Positions 17,128 to 25,060 of a DNA stretch of 64,000 nucleotides are shown here, piece by piece. This DNA is from Oscillospiraceae bacterium (lineage in GTDB: Bacteria; Bacillota; Clostridia; Oscillospirales; Oscillospiraceae). A model generated the notes under the pieces. The model was given only the letters and a program-made list of their open reading frames with translations. It had not been told where the DNA came from and did not search any database. The DNA is taken from positions 7,250 through 71,249 of the forward strand of contig CAJTCG010000013.1 of assembly GCA_910574635.1 (NCBI GenBank). The letters run 5' to 3'. Numbering within the stretch: the first letter of the stretch is position 1; every line of letters starts with the position of its first letter. Position numbers and translations under genes: made by a program.

Positions 17128-17828
17128 GCGCCGCGCTGGAGCTCCTCCGGGCGGCCCAGCAGGGGGACCGGGACGCCTGTGAACAGGCGGTCATTGAGAA
17201 CAACGGCCTGATCTGGAGCGTGGTCCGGCGGTACTATGGCCGGGGCGTGGAGCCGGACGATTTATATCAACTGGGCTGCCTGGGGTTTTTGAAGGCGGTC
17301 CAGGGCTTTGACTTCGATTACGGCACCTGCTTTTCCACCTACGCCGTGCCGAAAATCGCGGGGGAGATCCGCCGCTTCCTGCGGGACGACGGGGCGGTGA
17401 AGGTGGGGCGGAGCATCCGGGAACAGGCCCAGACCCTCTACGCCGCCCGGGAACGTCTCCGCCACCAGCTGGGCCGGGAGCCGGCCCTGTCGGAGCTGTC
17501 GGAGGCCACGGGCCTGACGCCGGAGGAGATCGCCCGGACGGACCTGGCCACCGACGCGCCGGAGTCCCTCCAGCAGGAGACGGCGGACGGGCTGACCCTG
17601 GAGGGGGCCCTGGGCACCGAGGCTCCGGAGGAGGGGCTGGTGGAGCGCATCGCCCTCCGGGAGGCCATCGATCGCCTGCCGGAAAAGGAGCGCATGACCA
17701 TTCTCCTCCGCTATTTCAAGGGCCTGACCCAGGAGCAGACGGCCCGGGTGGTGGGGGTGTCCCAGGTGCAGATATCCCGGCTGGAGCGCCGGGGCCTGAA
17801 ACGGCTCCGGGAGACGTTCGAGGAATGA
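17124..17828 (+). CDS. sigF: Sporulation sigma factor SigF
   Basis: A 234-aa sigma-70 family factor for early forespore transcription. Region 2 reads DLYQLGCLGFLKAVQGFDFDYGTCFSTYAVPKIAGEIRR (quoted in part: DDLYQLGCLGFLKA), and region 4 contains LTQEQTARVVGVSQVQISRLE, its helix-turn-helix. It ends the spoIIA operon. Its 3' end is antisense to an open continuation of the convergent DUF4130 gene. A matching sigma-F/G type promoter is visible upstream of sigG at 35.9 kb. Confidence 0.96.
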   Translation: MSAALELLRAAQQGDRDACEQAVIENNGLIWSVVRRYYGRGVEPDDLYQLGCLGFLKAVQGFDFDYGTCFSTYAVPKIAGEIRRFLRDDGAVKVGRSIREQAQTLYAARERLRHQLGREPALSELSEATGLTPEEIARTDLATDAPESLQQETADGLTLEGALGTEAPEEGLVERIALREAIDRLPEKERMTILLRYFKGLTQEQTARVVGVSQVQISRLERRGLKRLRETFEE

Positions 17829-18570
17829 AGTGCTCCGCCCCCTGGAACTCCGTCATGGTGCCCCAGTAGCGCTTGGGCATGTTGCTCATGCGGAGGCGGG
17901 GATTCTCCCGCTCCTTGATGGCGATGGTGTCGTAGAACCGCTTCCACAGGAGGCGGTAGCGGGCTTCCGTTTTATCCGGCGGGGCCATCTGGAAATCCGC
18001 CAGGGGCCGGATGACCGACTGGCCGGGGACGTGGAACAGGGCCTCTTTGTGGGTGCGGTCGTAGAGGAAAAAGCGCTCGTTGTGAAACCGGGCGGAAAAG
18101 TGCCCGCCCAGCACGGGGAGCACTCGGTTTTTCGGCTCGATCTCGCCTCCCAGCACGCCCCCCAGGTCCGAAAAGCGGACGAAGCCCTTTAATAGATGGA
18201 CCTCCCCGTTCAGGTGCTGGACGGCCCGGATGACCGGGTACAAGGTCTCGTCGGAGCGGTTGCGGAGGAAGCCGGGGCCCTCCCGGAGCAGCTTGGCGAC
18301 CACCTGGAACAAATGCAGCTCCTTCTCCGAAAGGCAGGTGAGGAAGCCCCGCCGCAGCAGCACGGCGGCCTCCGGGGACAGGGCGGCGACCTTTTGCAGC
18401 ACCCGGGCGGCGTGGTCCGGGTCCGTGAGTACCGTCCGGGAATTGAATAAGCTGAAAACACCATCCTCGCCGGAGCAGAATCCGGCGGGGATTTCCTTAT
18501 GGGCGTAGCTGTCGAAGACGCAGGAGAGGAAGCCCTCGAAGCTGCCGTCGTAATGGTAGATCACGTCCAT
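17716..18570 (-). CDS. DUF4130 family protein paired with radical SAM enzyme
   Basis: A 284-aa frame. The first 248 residues fit the DUF4130 family (TIGR03915-like): the start MDVIYHYDGSFEGFLSCVFDSYAHKEIP, then LLREGPGFLRNRSDETLYPVIRAV and NMPKRYWGTMTEF near the end. These proteins are regularly encoded beside the radical SAM protein found immediately upstream here, and are guessed to act in DNA modification or repair because relatives are fused to uracil-DNA-glycosylase domains. The last 36 residues (Pro/Gly-rich) are antisense to sigF and look like read-through beyond the conserved end, giving a convergent overlap of 113 bp. Confidence 0.85.
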   Translation of the reverse strand: MDVIYHYDGSFEGFLSCVFDSYAHKEIPAGFCSGEDGVFSLFNSRTVLTDPDHAARVLQKVAALSPEAAVLLRRGFLTCLSEKELHLFQVVAKLLREGPGFLRNRSDETLYPVIRAVQHLNGEVHLLKGFVRFSDLGGVLGGEIEPKNRVLPVLGGHFSARFHNERFFLYDRTHKEALFHVPGQSVIRPLADFQMAPPDKTEARYRLLWKRFYDTIAIKERENPRLRMSNMPKRYWGTMTEFQGAEHFIPRTSPGAVSGPGAPAGISAPGTPPPPGPSAPGSGP

Positions 18571-18591
18571 GGAACACCTCCGGGTGCGCCG

Positions 18592-19866
18592 TCACGCCGT
18601 CTCCGCCGGGTCGAAGAGGGACAACTGCACCGCCTCCTGCTGGGGCAGCAGGGGGCGCTCGGCGGCGATGAGCCCCCGGAGAACGCTGTCCGGCGTAAAG
18701 CGCAGTCCCTCCGCCATTTTGCCGGAGGCGGTGAGGAAGTACTGGGCCCGCTTCATGACCACGCCCAGCTTTTTCAGATTGTCGATGTGGAGGGGCCCCA
18801 CCCGCCGGGCGCTGAGAATCCGCCGGGCGGAGGTGACCCCCACGCCGGGAATCCGCAGCAGGGTCTCATAGGCGGCGGTGTTGACCTCCACCGGGAAGAA
18901 GTCCAAGTGGGCCAGGGCCCAGCTGCACTTGGGGTCCACCCGGGTGTCGAAGTCCTGGGTTCCCTCGTCCAGCAGCTCCTCCGCCCGGAAGCCATAGAAC
19001 CGCAGCAGCCAGTCCGCCTGATAGAGCCGGTGCTCCCGCAGAAGAGGCGGCTTCACGTCCTTGGCGGGGAGGAGGGCGTGCTCTACCACGGGGACGTAGG
19101 CGGAATAGAACACACGTTTTAGACCGTAGCGGTCATAGAGCCCCTGGGTCAGCCGGAGGATGTGGAAATCCGTGTCCCGGGTGGCCCCCACGATGAGCTG
19201 GGTGCTCTGCCCGGCGGGGGCGAAGCGGGGGGCGTGCCGGTACTTTACCAGCTCTTCCCGGCTCTGACGGTTCCGGGTCTGAATCTGCCGCATGGGGGCC
19301 AGGATGGCCCCCTTTGTCTTGTCCGGGGCCAGGGAATTCAGCCCCGCCTCCGAGGGCAGCTCGATGTTCACGCTGAGCCGGTCCGCCAGAAAGCCCAGCC
19401 GCTCCACCAGCTCCGGTGCCGTGCCGGGAATGGCCTTGGCGTGGATATAGCCGTTGAAGCGGTACTGCTCCCGAAGGAGGGCCAGGCAGCGGATCATCAG
19501 CTCCGTGGTGTAGTCCGGGCTGCGGAAGACCCCGGAGGAGAGAAAGAGCCCCTCGATATAATTCCGGCGGTAGAACTGGATGGTGAGGTCCGCCAGCTCC
19601 TCCGGGGTAAAGGCCGCCCGCCGGGTATCGTTGCTCCGGCGGTTGACGCAGTATTTGCAGTCGTACACGCAGCGGTTGGTCAGCAGCACCTTCAGCAGCG
19701 TGACGCAGCGCCCGTCGGCGGAGAAGGTGTGGCAGCAGCCCGCCGAGGCGGTGGAGGTGTTGCCGATATACCCCTTTTTCGCGGTCCGGGTCCCGCCGCT
19801 GGAGGTACAGGCGGCGTCATACTTGGCGGCGTCGGTGAGGACGGTCAGCTTCTCCAGGACGTCCAT
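18592..19866 (-). CDS. Putative DNA modification/repair radical SAM protein
   Basis: A 424-aa protein resembling TIGR03916. The radical SAM cluster motif is C66-VYD-C70-KY-C73, followed by a TIM-barrel-like region. Towards the C-terminus, LLRIPGVGVTSARRILSAR is a helix-hairpin-helix, a common DNA-binding element. Additional Cys residues near the N-terminus (AACTSSGG, SAGCCHTF) may bind another cluster. The ATG at 19866 overlaps the end of a small upstream gene. Its substrate is unknown; the operon sits behind a LexA-like box, which supports a DNA-damage role. Confidence 0.88.
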   Translation of the reverse strand: MDVLEKLTVLTDAAKYDAACTSSGGTRTAKKGYIGNTSTASAGCCHTFSADGRCVTLLKVLLTNRCVYDCKYCVNRRSNDTRRAAFTPEELADLTIQFYRRNYIEGLFLSSGVFRSPDYTTELMIRCLALLREQYRFNGYIHAKAIPGTAPELVERLGFLADRLSVNIELPSEAGLNSLAPDKTKGAILAPMRQIQTRNRQSREELVKYRHAPRFAPAGQSTQLIVGATRDTDFHILRLTQGLYDRYGLKRVFYSAYVPVVEHALLPAKDVKPPLLREHRLYQADWLLRFYGFRAEELLDEGTQDFDTRVDPKCSWALAHLDFFPVEVNTAAYETLLRIPGVGVTSARRILSARRVGPLHIDNLKKLGVVMKRAQYFLTASGKMAEGLRFTPDSVLRGLIAAERPLLPQQEAVQLSLFDPAETA

Positions 19867-20033
19867 GGCTTCTTGCTCAGGCTGGCCCAAAGCCGCACAT
19901 TCCAGGCCGCCGGGAGGCAGACCGCCTTGCGGGAGCGCCGGGCGGGCCGCTCGATCAAATCGATGAAGCGGAAAAGCTGGGCGGTGAGGATGGCGGCGCC
20001 CAAGAGCGTAAAGAATAAAGTCCAGCCGGTCAT
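19845..20033 (-). CDS. 62-aa small membrane protein leading the radical SAM operon
   Basis: A good ribosome site (GGAGGG) precedes the ATG at 20033. The protein begins with one clear transmembrane helix (WTLFFTLLGAAILTAQLF) followed by a basic stretch (ERPARRSRK). Its stop lies 22 bp inside the radical SAM gene, which itself has a weak ribosome site, so the small frame may serve translational coupling. No family is recognised. It could be a leader peptide rather than a functional protein. Confidence 0.55.
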   Translation of the reverse strand: MTGWTLFFTLLGAAILTAQLFRFIDLIERPARRSRKAVCLPAAWNVRLWASLSKKPWTSWRS

Positions 20034-20056
20034 AGGAATCCCTCCGCATAGAAAAT

Positions 20057-20098
20057 TTGTTCGAGTATTATTGTAACTCGAACAATCGTTCTTGTCAA
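20057..20098 (-). promoter_or_regulatory. Sigma-A promoter with LexA-like box and large dyad
   Basis: On the minus strand TTGACA (20093-20098) and TACAAT (20070-20075) are 17 bp apart. GAAC-AATC-GTTC (20080-20091) fills the spacer and matches the GAAC-N4-GTTC core of Firmicute LexA boxes. A 10-bp inverted repeat (TTGTTCGAGT, 20057-20066, and ACTCGAACAA, 20076-20085) overlaps the -10, and contains a second GAAC with an imperfect partner. Confidence 0.75.
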
Positions 20099-20137
20099 GA
20101 GGGAAAACAAAAAACGGCCCGAATAAATGGGCCGTTT

Positions 20138-20500
20138 TCAAAAGACACATGGAGGTTGTCTCACGTTTAAGGAGCCGTCCAGGTAGACCGCCCCGCCGAA
20201 ACCCAGGATGGGGAAGAAGAGGAAGGGCAGCAGGGTCAGCCCCAAGCCGAACCAGGCGCTCCGGTTGAAGGCGAGGGCCAGGTCGGCGCCGCATCGAAAG
20301 AGAATGTATACATTGTAAACGGGCAGGAGCAGCCGGAGTATCCGCCGCCCGCTGCCATAGAGCTCGTGGAAGAGCAGCCAAGTCCGGTAGACCGGCACCA
20401 CCGCCTCCCAGCCCCGGCAGCCCATCTTCTGAAAGCAGCGCCACCGCCCCGCCGTCCCGGCCAGCCAGAGCGCCGCCGCCGCGGTAAGCATTCCGGCCAT
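20138..20500 (-). CDS. Small membrane protein of DUF5684-like type
   Basis: A 120-aa protein with about four membrane helices. The segment FQKMGCRGWEAVVPVYRTWLLFHELYG resembles the K-x-G-x-x-x-W-x-x-x-I/V-P-x-Y pattern of DUF5684 signal-peptidase-associated membrane proteins. GGGAGG precedes the ATG at 20500; a longer in-frame start exists but has no support. Function unknown. It has its own promoter. Confidence 0.7.
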   Translation of the reverse strand: MAGMLTAAAALWLAGTAGRWRCFQKMGCRGWEAVVPVYRTWLLFHELYGSGRRILRLLLPVYNVYILFRCGADLALAFNRSAWFGLGLTLLPFLFFPILGFGGAVYLDGSLNVRQPPCVF

Positions 20501-20550
20501 GTTCGCCTCCCGTCTATTCTCATGGTGAATCCAAGATATTCCTGGGGAAA

Positions 20551-20579
20551 ATAGTAACACATAAGTATTCAAATGTCAA
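20551..20579 (-). promoter_or_regulatory. Sigma-A promoter of the DUF5684-like gene
   Basis: On the minus strand a perfect TTGACA (20574-20579), a 17-bp spacer and TACTAT (20551-20556). An ACAT...ATGT dyad lies in the spacer; the neighbouring divergent XRE regulator could bind here (inference). Confidence 0.7.
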
Positions 20580-20635
20580 CATATGCGTTCGGAGGCCGTC
20601 CCGTTTTCGGATACACTTTTTAAGAGGTGATGAAC

Positions 20636-20881
20636 ATGAGCGAGATGCGCCTGGACCCTGTGGTGGTGGGCGAGGTGATTGCCGCCTACCGGCTTCGGAA
20701 GGGCGTGACCCAGGAGGTGCTGAGCGGCCTGGCGGACATCGGCAGAACCCACCTCAGCGCCATTGAACGGGGCGGGCGGAAGCCCACGCTGGAAACGCTC
20801 TACCGGATCAGCCTGGCGCTGGACGTAAAAATGAGCGACATCGTCCTGGACATTGAACGGGCCCTGAAGACGCCCCGCTGA
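20636..20881 (+). CDS. XRE-family helix-turn-helix regulator
   Basis: An 81-aa single-domain Cro/C1-type regulator. The helix-turn-helix is RLRKGVTQEVLSGLADIGRTHLSAIERGGRKPTLETLYRIS. AAGAGGTG lies 7 nt before the ATG at 20636; earlier GTG/ATG codons are too close to it. It diverges from the DUF5684-like gene and precedes thiN by 70 bp. Its targets are unknown; autoregulation or control of the divergent gene is plausible. Confidence 0.88.
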   Translation: MSEMRLDPVVVGEVIAAYRLRKGVTQEVLSGLADIGRTHLSAIERGGRKPTLETLYRISLALDVKMSDIVLDIERALKTPR

Positions 20882-20950
20882 AAGGACTGGCGTTTTCCCG
20901 GCGGAGATGGTATGATGAGAACATGAAAAACGCCGCAAGGAGAGCTGAAC

Positions 20951-21580
20951 ATGAGACGCTGTTTTATCTTTGCCGCCGGGAGCTTTTATGGATTGCGGGA
21001 GCGCCCCGTTCCCGGCGACCTCGTCATCGCCGCCGACGCGGGCTATCGGATCTGCCGGGGGGAGGGAATTGTGCCGGACCTGCTCCTGGGGGATTTCGAC
21101 TCCATGGAGCCCCCGGCGGGCTTCGCCCAGGTCCGCCGCCTGCCGGTGGAGAAGGACGACACGGATACCCTGGCGGCCCTCCGGGCGGGTCTGGAACAAA
21201 CGTGCGATATTTTTTATATTTACGGCGGCACCGGCGGCAAGCGGCTGGATCATACGCTGGCAAATCTCCAGTCTCTGCTGTTCCTCCGCCGGAGGGGGGC
21301 CAGGGGCTTCCTGTATGACGACGATTTCGTCTGGACCGTTCTGGAGGACGAGGCGCTGGTCATTCGGAAAACGGTGGAGTGGGGCCTGTTCTCCGCTTTC
21401 TGCCTGGGGGACCGGGCGGAGGGCGTGGACGAGGAGGGCTTCCAGTACCCCTTGAAAGACGCTGTCCTGACCCCGGAGTTTCCCCTGGGGGTCAGCAATC
21501 ACATCCTGGAGCCATCGGCCTGCGTCAGCGTCCGAAAGGGAGCCCTGGCGGTGGGCTGGGAATTAGCGCCGTTAGACTAA
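20951..21580 (+). CDS. thiN: Thiamine pyrophosphokinase
   Basis: A 209-aa protein that converts thiamine and ATP to thiamine diphosphate. Recognised motifs are ADAGYRIC, the metal/pyrophosphate motif GDFDSM, KDDTDTLAAL and GGTGGKRLDHTLANL. AAGGAG precedes the ATG. An extended -10 (TGGTATGAT at 20908-20916) lies upstream. In many Firmicutes thiN follows rpe and rsgA; here it is isolated. Confidence 0.93.
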   Translation: MRRCFIFAAGSFYGLRERPVPGDLVIAADAGYRICRGEGIVPDLLLGDFDSMEPPAGFAQVRRLPVEKDDTDTLAALRAGLEQTCDIFYIYGGTGGKRLDHTLANLQSLLFLRRRGARGFLYDDDFVWTVLEDEALVIRKTVEWGLFSAFCLGDRAEGVDEEGFQYPLKDAVLTPEFPLGVSNHILEPSACVSVRKGALAVGWELAPLD

Positions 21581-21610
21581 ACATAGAATAACGAAATGAC
21601 AAAAGTGTCC

Positions 21611-21668
21611 TTGATTATGGGTTGACCTTCATGTATAATAGACAATAACGGAAAGGTCGACCTTTCCG
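21611..21668 (+). promoter_or_regulatory. Promoter and 20-bp palindromic operator of the fused molybdenum hydroxylase
   Basis: TTGATT (21611-21616) and TATAAT (21634-21639) are 17 bp apart. Ten bases downstream of the -10 is the perfect palindrome CGGAAAGGTCGACCTTTCCG (21649-21668). A degenerate copy, GGTTGACCTT (21620-21629), lies in the promoter spacer. The core AAAGGTCGACCTTT is identical to that in the purine permease promoter at 1166-1179. Confidence 0.85.
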
Positions 21669-21720
21669 AATACGACATAGCCGTGGGACCGGGGTCGGGC
21701 ACGGAAGCAAGGAGTTTTTT

Positions 21721-24270
21721 ATGGCGGCATTTACCGTAAACGGCAAACTAGTCACCGTGGAGAAAAACCAGAAGCTGATCCGCTTCCTGCGGGACGATTT
21801 GGGGCTGACCTCCGTGAAGGACGGATGCAGCGAAGGGGCCTGCGGCACCTGCACGGTGCTGATCGACGGCAAGCCCACCCGGGCGTGCATTCCCCAGACG
21901 GACAAGCTGGAGGGGAAGAGCGTCCTCACCGTGGAGGGCCTGACGGACTTTGAAAAGCGGGTCTATACATACGCCTTCGGTCAGGCCGGGGCGGTTCAGT
22001 GCGGCTTCTGCATCCCGGGCATGGTGATGTGCGCCAAGGCCCTTTTGGACGGGAATCCAAACCCCGCCCGGGAGGAGGCGGCCTTCGCCATCCGCAACAA
22101 CATCTGCCGGTGTACCGGCTATGTGAAGATCATCGACGCCATCCTGCTGGCGGCGGAGCTGCTCCGGGCCGGAGAGGTGCCGGAGATCCCCTCCGATTGG
22201 TCCCTGGGGGCCCGGGTACCCCGGGTGGACGTGGAAGAAAAGGTCACCGGCACGGGCGTGTACCCTGACGATATTTACATGGACGGCATGCTCTACGCCT
22301 CCGCCGTCCGCTCTCAGTACCCCAGGGCCCGGGTGCTGGCGATTCATACGGAAGAGGCCAAGGCCCTGCCCGGCGTGGCGGGGATCTTCACCGCCGCCGA
22401 TATTCCCGGGAGCAACAAGGTGGGGCACCTGAAAAAGGACTGGGACACCATGATCGCCGTGGGGGATATCACCCACTATTTAGGCGACGCCGTGTGCATT
22501 GTGGCCGCCGAGGACGCGGAGATACTGGCCAAGGCCAAGGCCCTGGTGAAGGTGGACTATGAGGAGCTGCCCATGGTGCGGAATCCCCAGGAGGCCATGG
22601 CGGAGAACGCCCCCCTGGTCCACCGGGAGGGGAACCTGCTGGCCCACAAGCACATCCAGCGGGGAGACCCGGCGGCTGCCATCGCGAAAGCCAAGCATGT
22701 GCTGACGGAGAAATTCTCCACCCCCTGGACGGAACACGCCTTCCTGGAGCCGGAGTGTGCCGTGGCCTATCCCGACGGGGACGGGGTCATGGTCCTCTCC
22801 ACGGACCAGGGAACCTACGACACCCAGCACGAGACCATGGGGATGCTGGGCCTCCCGGCGGAAAAGGTGAAGGTCCAAAACTGCCTGGTGGGCGGCGGCT
22901 TCGGCGGCAAGGAGGACGTGACGGTCCAGCACCACGCCGCGTTGGTAGCCTACCTGACGAAGCGCCCGGTGAAGGTGAAGCTCAGCCGGGCGGAGAGCCT
23001 GCTGATTCACCCCAAGCGGCACCCCATGGAGATGGAGTTTACCCTGGGCTGTGACGAAAACGGCGTTATCCAGGGCGTGAAGGCCAGTGTGGTGGCCGAC
23101 ACCGGGGCCTACGCCTCCCTGGGCGGGCCGGTGCTGGAGCGGGCCTGCACCCACGCCGCCGGGCCCTATAACTACCAGAACTTCGAGATTGACGGCTGGG
23201 CCTGGTACACCAACAATCCCCCCGCCGGGGCCTTCCGGGGCTTCGGCGTCACCCAGACCTGCTTCTGCATTGAAAGCCTTTTGAACCAGATGGCGGACGT
23301 GGTGGGCGTCAGCCCCTGGGAAATCCGCTACCGCAACGCCATCCGCCCCGGCCAGGAGCTGCCAAACGGCCAGATTATGGATGAGTCCACCGGCCTGGTG
23401 GAGACTCTGGAGGCGGTGAAGCCCTACTACGAAAAGGCCAAATATGCGGGCCTTGCCTGTGCCATGAAGAACGCGGGCGTGGGCGTGGGCATCCCGGACA
23501 CGGGCCGGGTGCGGCTGACGGTGGAGGACGGCAAGGTCCACATTTTCGCCGGGGCCTCCTGCATCGGCCAGGGCCTGGGCACGGTGCTGACTCAGATGAT
23601 CTGCGACCAGACGGGCCTTCCCCATGAGGACGTGGTCTATGAGAGGTCGAACACCTATTTCGCGCCGGATTCCGGCACCACCTCCGGCTCCCGGCAGACC
23701 CTGTTTACCGGCGAGGCGTGCCGCCGGGCCTGCGAGGGATTGAAAGCCGCCCTGGAAGAGGGGGGCCTTGGCTCCTTGAACGGCAAGGAGTTTTATGGCG
23801 AGTACCTGGGCAAAACGGACCCCCTGGGGGCCGACGTGCCCAACCCGGTCAGCCATATCGCCTACGGCTACGCCACCCAGGTGTGCATCTTGGACGAGGA
23901 CGGGAAGCTGAAGCAGATCGTCGCCGCCCACGACGTGGGCAAGGCGGTAAATCCCCTCTCGGTGGAGGGCCAGATCGAGGGCGGCGTGGTCATGTCCATG
24001 GGCTACGCCCTGACAGAGCGCTATCCCCTGGAGGACTGCAAGCCCAATGTGAAGTTCGGCACCCTGGGCCTGTTCCGGGCCAGCCAGATCCCTGAAATCG
24101 TCCCCATTATCGTGGAGAAGCCGGGGCTGAATGTGGCCTGCGGGGCCATCGGCATCGGGGAGATTACCTCCATTCCCACCGCCCCCGCCATTGCCGGCGC
24201 CTATTACCGCTACGACGGAAAGCGCCGCACGGCCCTGCCCCTGGAAGGGACCCCCTACAGCAAAAAATAA
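21721..24270 (+). CDS. Fused [2Fe-2S]/molybdenum hydroxylase (xanthine dehydrogenase-like)
   Basis: An 849-aa single-chain enzyme with the Desulfovibrio aldehyde oxidoreductase layout: a plant-type [2Fe-2S] domain (DGCSEGACGTCTVLIDG), a second [2Fe-2S] domain (GFCIPGMVM...NICRCTGY), then the molybdopterin-binding domains (GGGFGGKEDV, AFRGFGVTQ, and the GEI motif in GIGEIT with the catalytic Glu). No FAD domain is present. Length and layout fit TIGR03311, a family proposed to be selenium-dependent xanthine dehydrogenases. AAGGAG precedes the ATG. The convergent MocA-like gene supports a cofactor-maturation context; other labile-selenium genes are not in the window. Confidence 0.9.
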   Translation: MAAFTVNGKLVTVEKNQKLIRFLRDDLGLTSVKDGCSEGACGTCTVLIDGKPTRACIPQTDKLEGKSVLTVEGLTDFEKRVYTYAFGQAGAVQCGFCIPGMVMCAKALLDGNPNPAREEAAFAIRNNICRCTGYVKIIDAILLAAELLRAGEVPEIPSDWSLGARVPRVDVEEKVTGTGVYPDDIYMDGMLYASAVRSQYPRARVLAIHTEEAKALPGVAGIFTAADIPGSNKVGHLKKDWDTMIAVGDITHYLGDAVCIVAAEDAEILAKAKALVKVDYEELPMVRNPQEAMAENAPLVHREGNLLAHKHIQRGDPAAAIAKAKHVLTEKFSTPWTEHAFLEPECAVAYPDGDGVMVLSTDQGTYDTQHETMGMLGLPAEKVKVQNCLVGGGFGGKEDVTVQHHAALVAYLTKRPVKVKLSRAESLLIHPKRHPMEMEFTLGCDENGVIQGVKASVVADTGAYASLGGPVLERACTHAAGPYNYQNFEIDGWAWYTNNPPAGAFRGFGVTQTCFCIESLLNQMADVVGVSPWEIRYRNAIRPGQELPNGQIMDESTGLVETLEAVKPYYEKAKYAGLACAMKNAGVGVGIPDTGRVRLTVEDGKVHIFAGASCIGQGLGTVLTQMICDQTGLPHEDVVYERSNTYFAPDSGTTSGSRQTLFTGEACRRACEGLKAALEEGGLGSLNGKEFYGEYLGKTDPLGADVPNPVSHIAYGYATQVCILDEDGKLKQIVAAHDVGKAVNPLSVEGQIEGGVVMSMGYALTERYPLEDCKPNVKFGTLGLFRASQIPEIVPIIVEKPGLNVACGAIGIGEITSIPTAPAIAGAYYRYDGKRRTALPLEGTPYSKK

Positions 24271-24317
24271 AGCTGATGGATGCAGAGCACCCCAAGAAGA
24301 GCAGCGAGTTCCATTGT

Positions 24318-24350
24318 GGGGCCTGAGCCCCCGCTCAGGCCATTTCCCCT
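24318..24350 (+). terminator. Hairpin between the molybdenum hydroxylase and MocA-like genes
   Basis: A perfect 9-bp stem GGCCTGAGC / GCTCAGGCC (24320-24328 with 24333-24341), 4-nt loop, followed by ATTTCCCC. The tail is U-poor, so it is a moderate terminator candidate for convergent genes. Confidence 0.6.
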
Positions 24351-24365
24351 CAAGCTGTCGGCCTC

Positions 24366-24941
24366 TTAAGGCTTCAATCCTTTCAGAGCCTCCGGCGTGT
24401 CCACATCCGTCAGCTCCTCCTCCGGCACTTCCAGCAAAACAAGGTCTTCCTCATGCCGCCGGATGACGGTGTTTCCCCCGTGGTCCTCCCGGAGCTCCAG
24501 CAGCTCCGGGAAGAACCGGGCGGGGAAGACGCAGGGATTCCCCCGGACCCCGCCGTGAGCCAGGGCGGCGATCTTCTCCGGCTGGGAGCGCCAGAGCTCC
24601 ACCAGGGCCTTGACGCTCTCCCGCTTTAAAAGAGGCTGATCGCTGACCAGGAACATGGCGGCGGCGCAGCCTCCCAGGGATTCCAGTCCCAGGCGGATGG
24701 TGTGGCTGATGCCCCAATCCGGGTGCTCGTTCCGGACGGCGGAGAAGCGAAACCGCTCCGCCAGGTCCAAAACCTCCGGGTATTGGGTTACCACCGCGAC
24801 CTGTTCAAATTTCTCCCTAGGCACCGCCTCCAGCGCCCGGAGAATCAGGCTCCGGCCCCCCACTCCGGCGGCCAGCTTGTTCTCCCCAAACCGGCGGGCG
24901 TTTCCCGCCGCCATCACCACACAGCCCAATGTCTGTACCAT
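24366..24941 (-). CDS. MocA-like molybdenum cofactor cytidylyltransferase
   Basis: A 191-aa nucleotidyltransferase of the MobA/MocA fold. The nucleotide-binding loop is VVMAAGNARRFGENKL, and the metal-binding motif is the conserved LVSDQPLL; GVRGNPCVFPARFF resembles the substrate loop. It most likely makes the CMP-dinucleotide form of the molybdenum cofactor required by xanthine dehydrogenase-family enzymes, which flank it on both sides. The ATG at 24941 is preceded by GGGGGT; an upstream TTG at 24950 is less likely. A promoter (TTGACT-N18-TATACT) lies at 24981-25010 on the minus strand. Confidence 0.85.
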   Translation of the reverse strand: MVQTLGCVVMAAGNARRFGENKLAAGVGGRSLILRALEAVPREKFEQVAVVTQYPEVLDLAERFRFSAVRNEHPDWGISHTIRLGLESLGGCAAAMFLVSDQPLLKRESVKALVELWRSQPEKIAALAHGGVRGNPCVFPARFFPELLELREDHGGNTVIRRHEEDLVLLEVPEEELTDVDTPEALKGLKP

Positions 24942-24980
24942 ATTCTGCAACCCCCATATTTAGCAAGTGTTTATAAAAGT

Positions 24981-25010
24981 AGTATATCCTCTTTTCTCCC
25001 GTCCAGTCAA
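24981..25010 (-). promoter_or_regulatory. Promoter of the MocA-like gene
   Basis: On the minus strand TTGACT (25005-25010), an 18-bp spacer and TATACT (24981-24986). The GGTCGACC operator is absent here, and no comparably clear promoter for the divergent xdhA gene was found. Confidence 0.55.
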
Positions 25011-25060
25011 GGGTCCCGTTTCCCCGGGAGCGAAGTTGTAATAGAAAAGGAGGGCACCCT

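Noticed and set aside
22480-23931. A 483-aa open frame antisense to the fused molybdenum hydroxylase
   Set aside because: Shadow frame without ribosome site or domain features.
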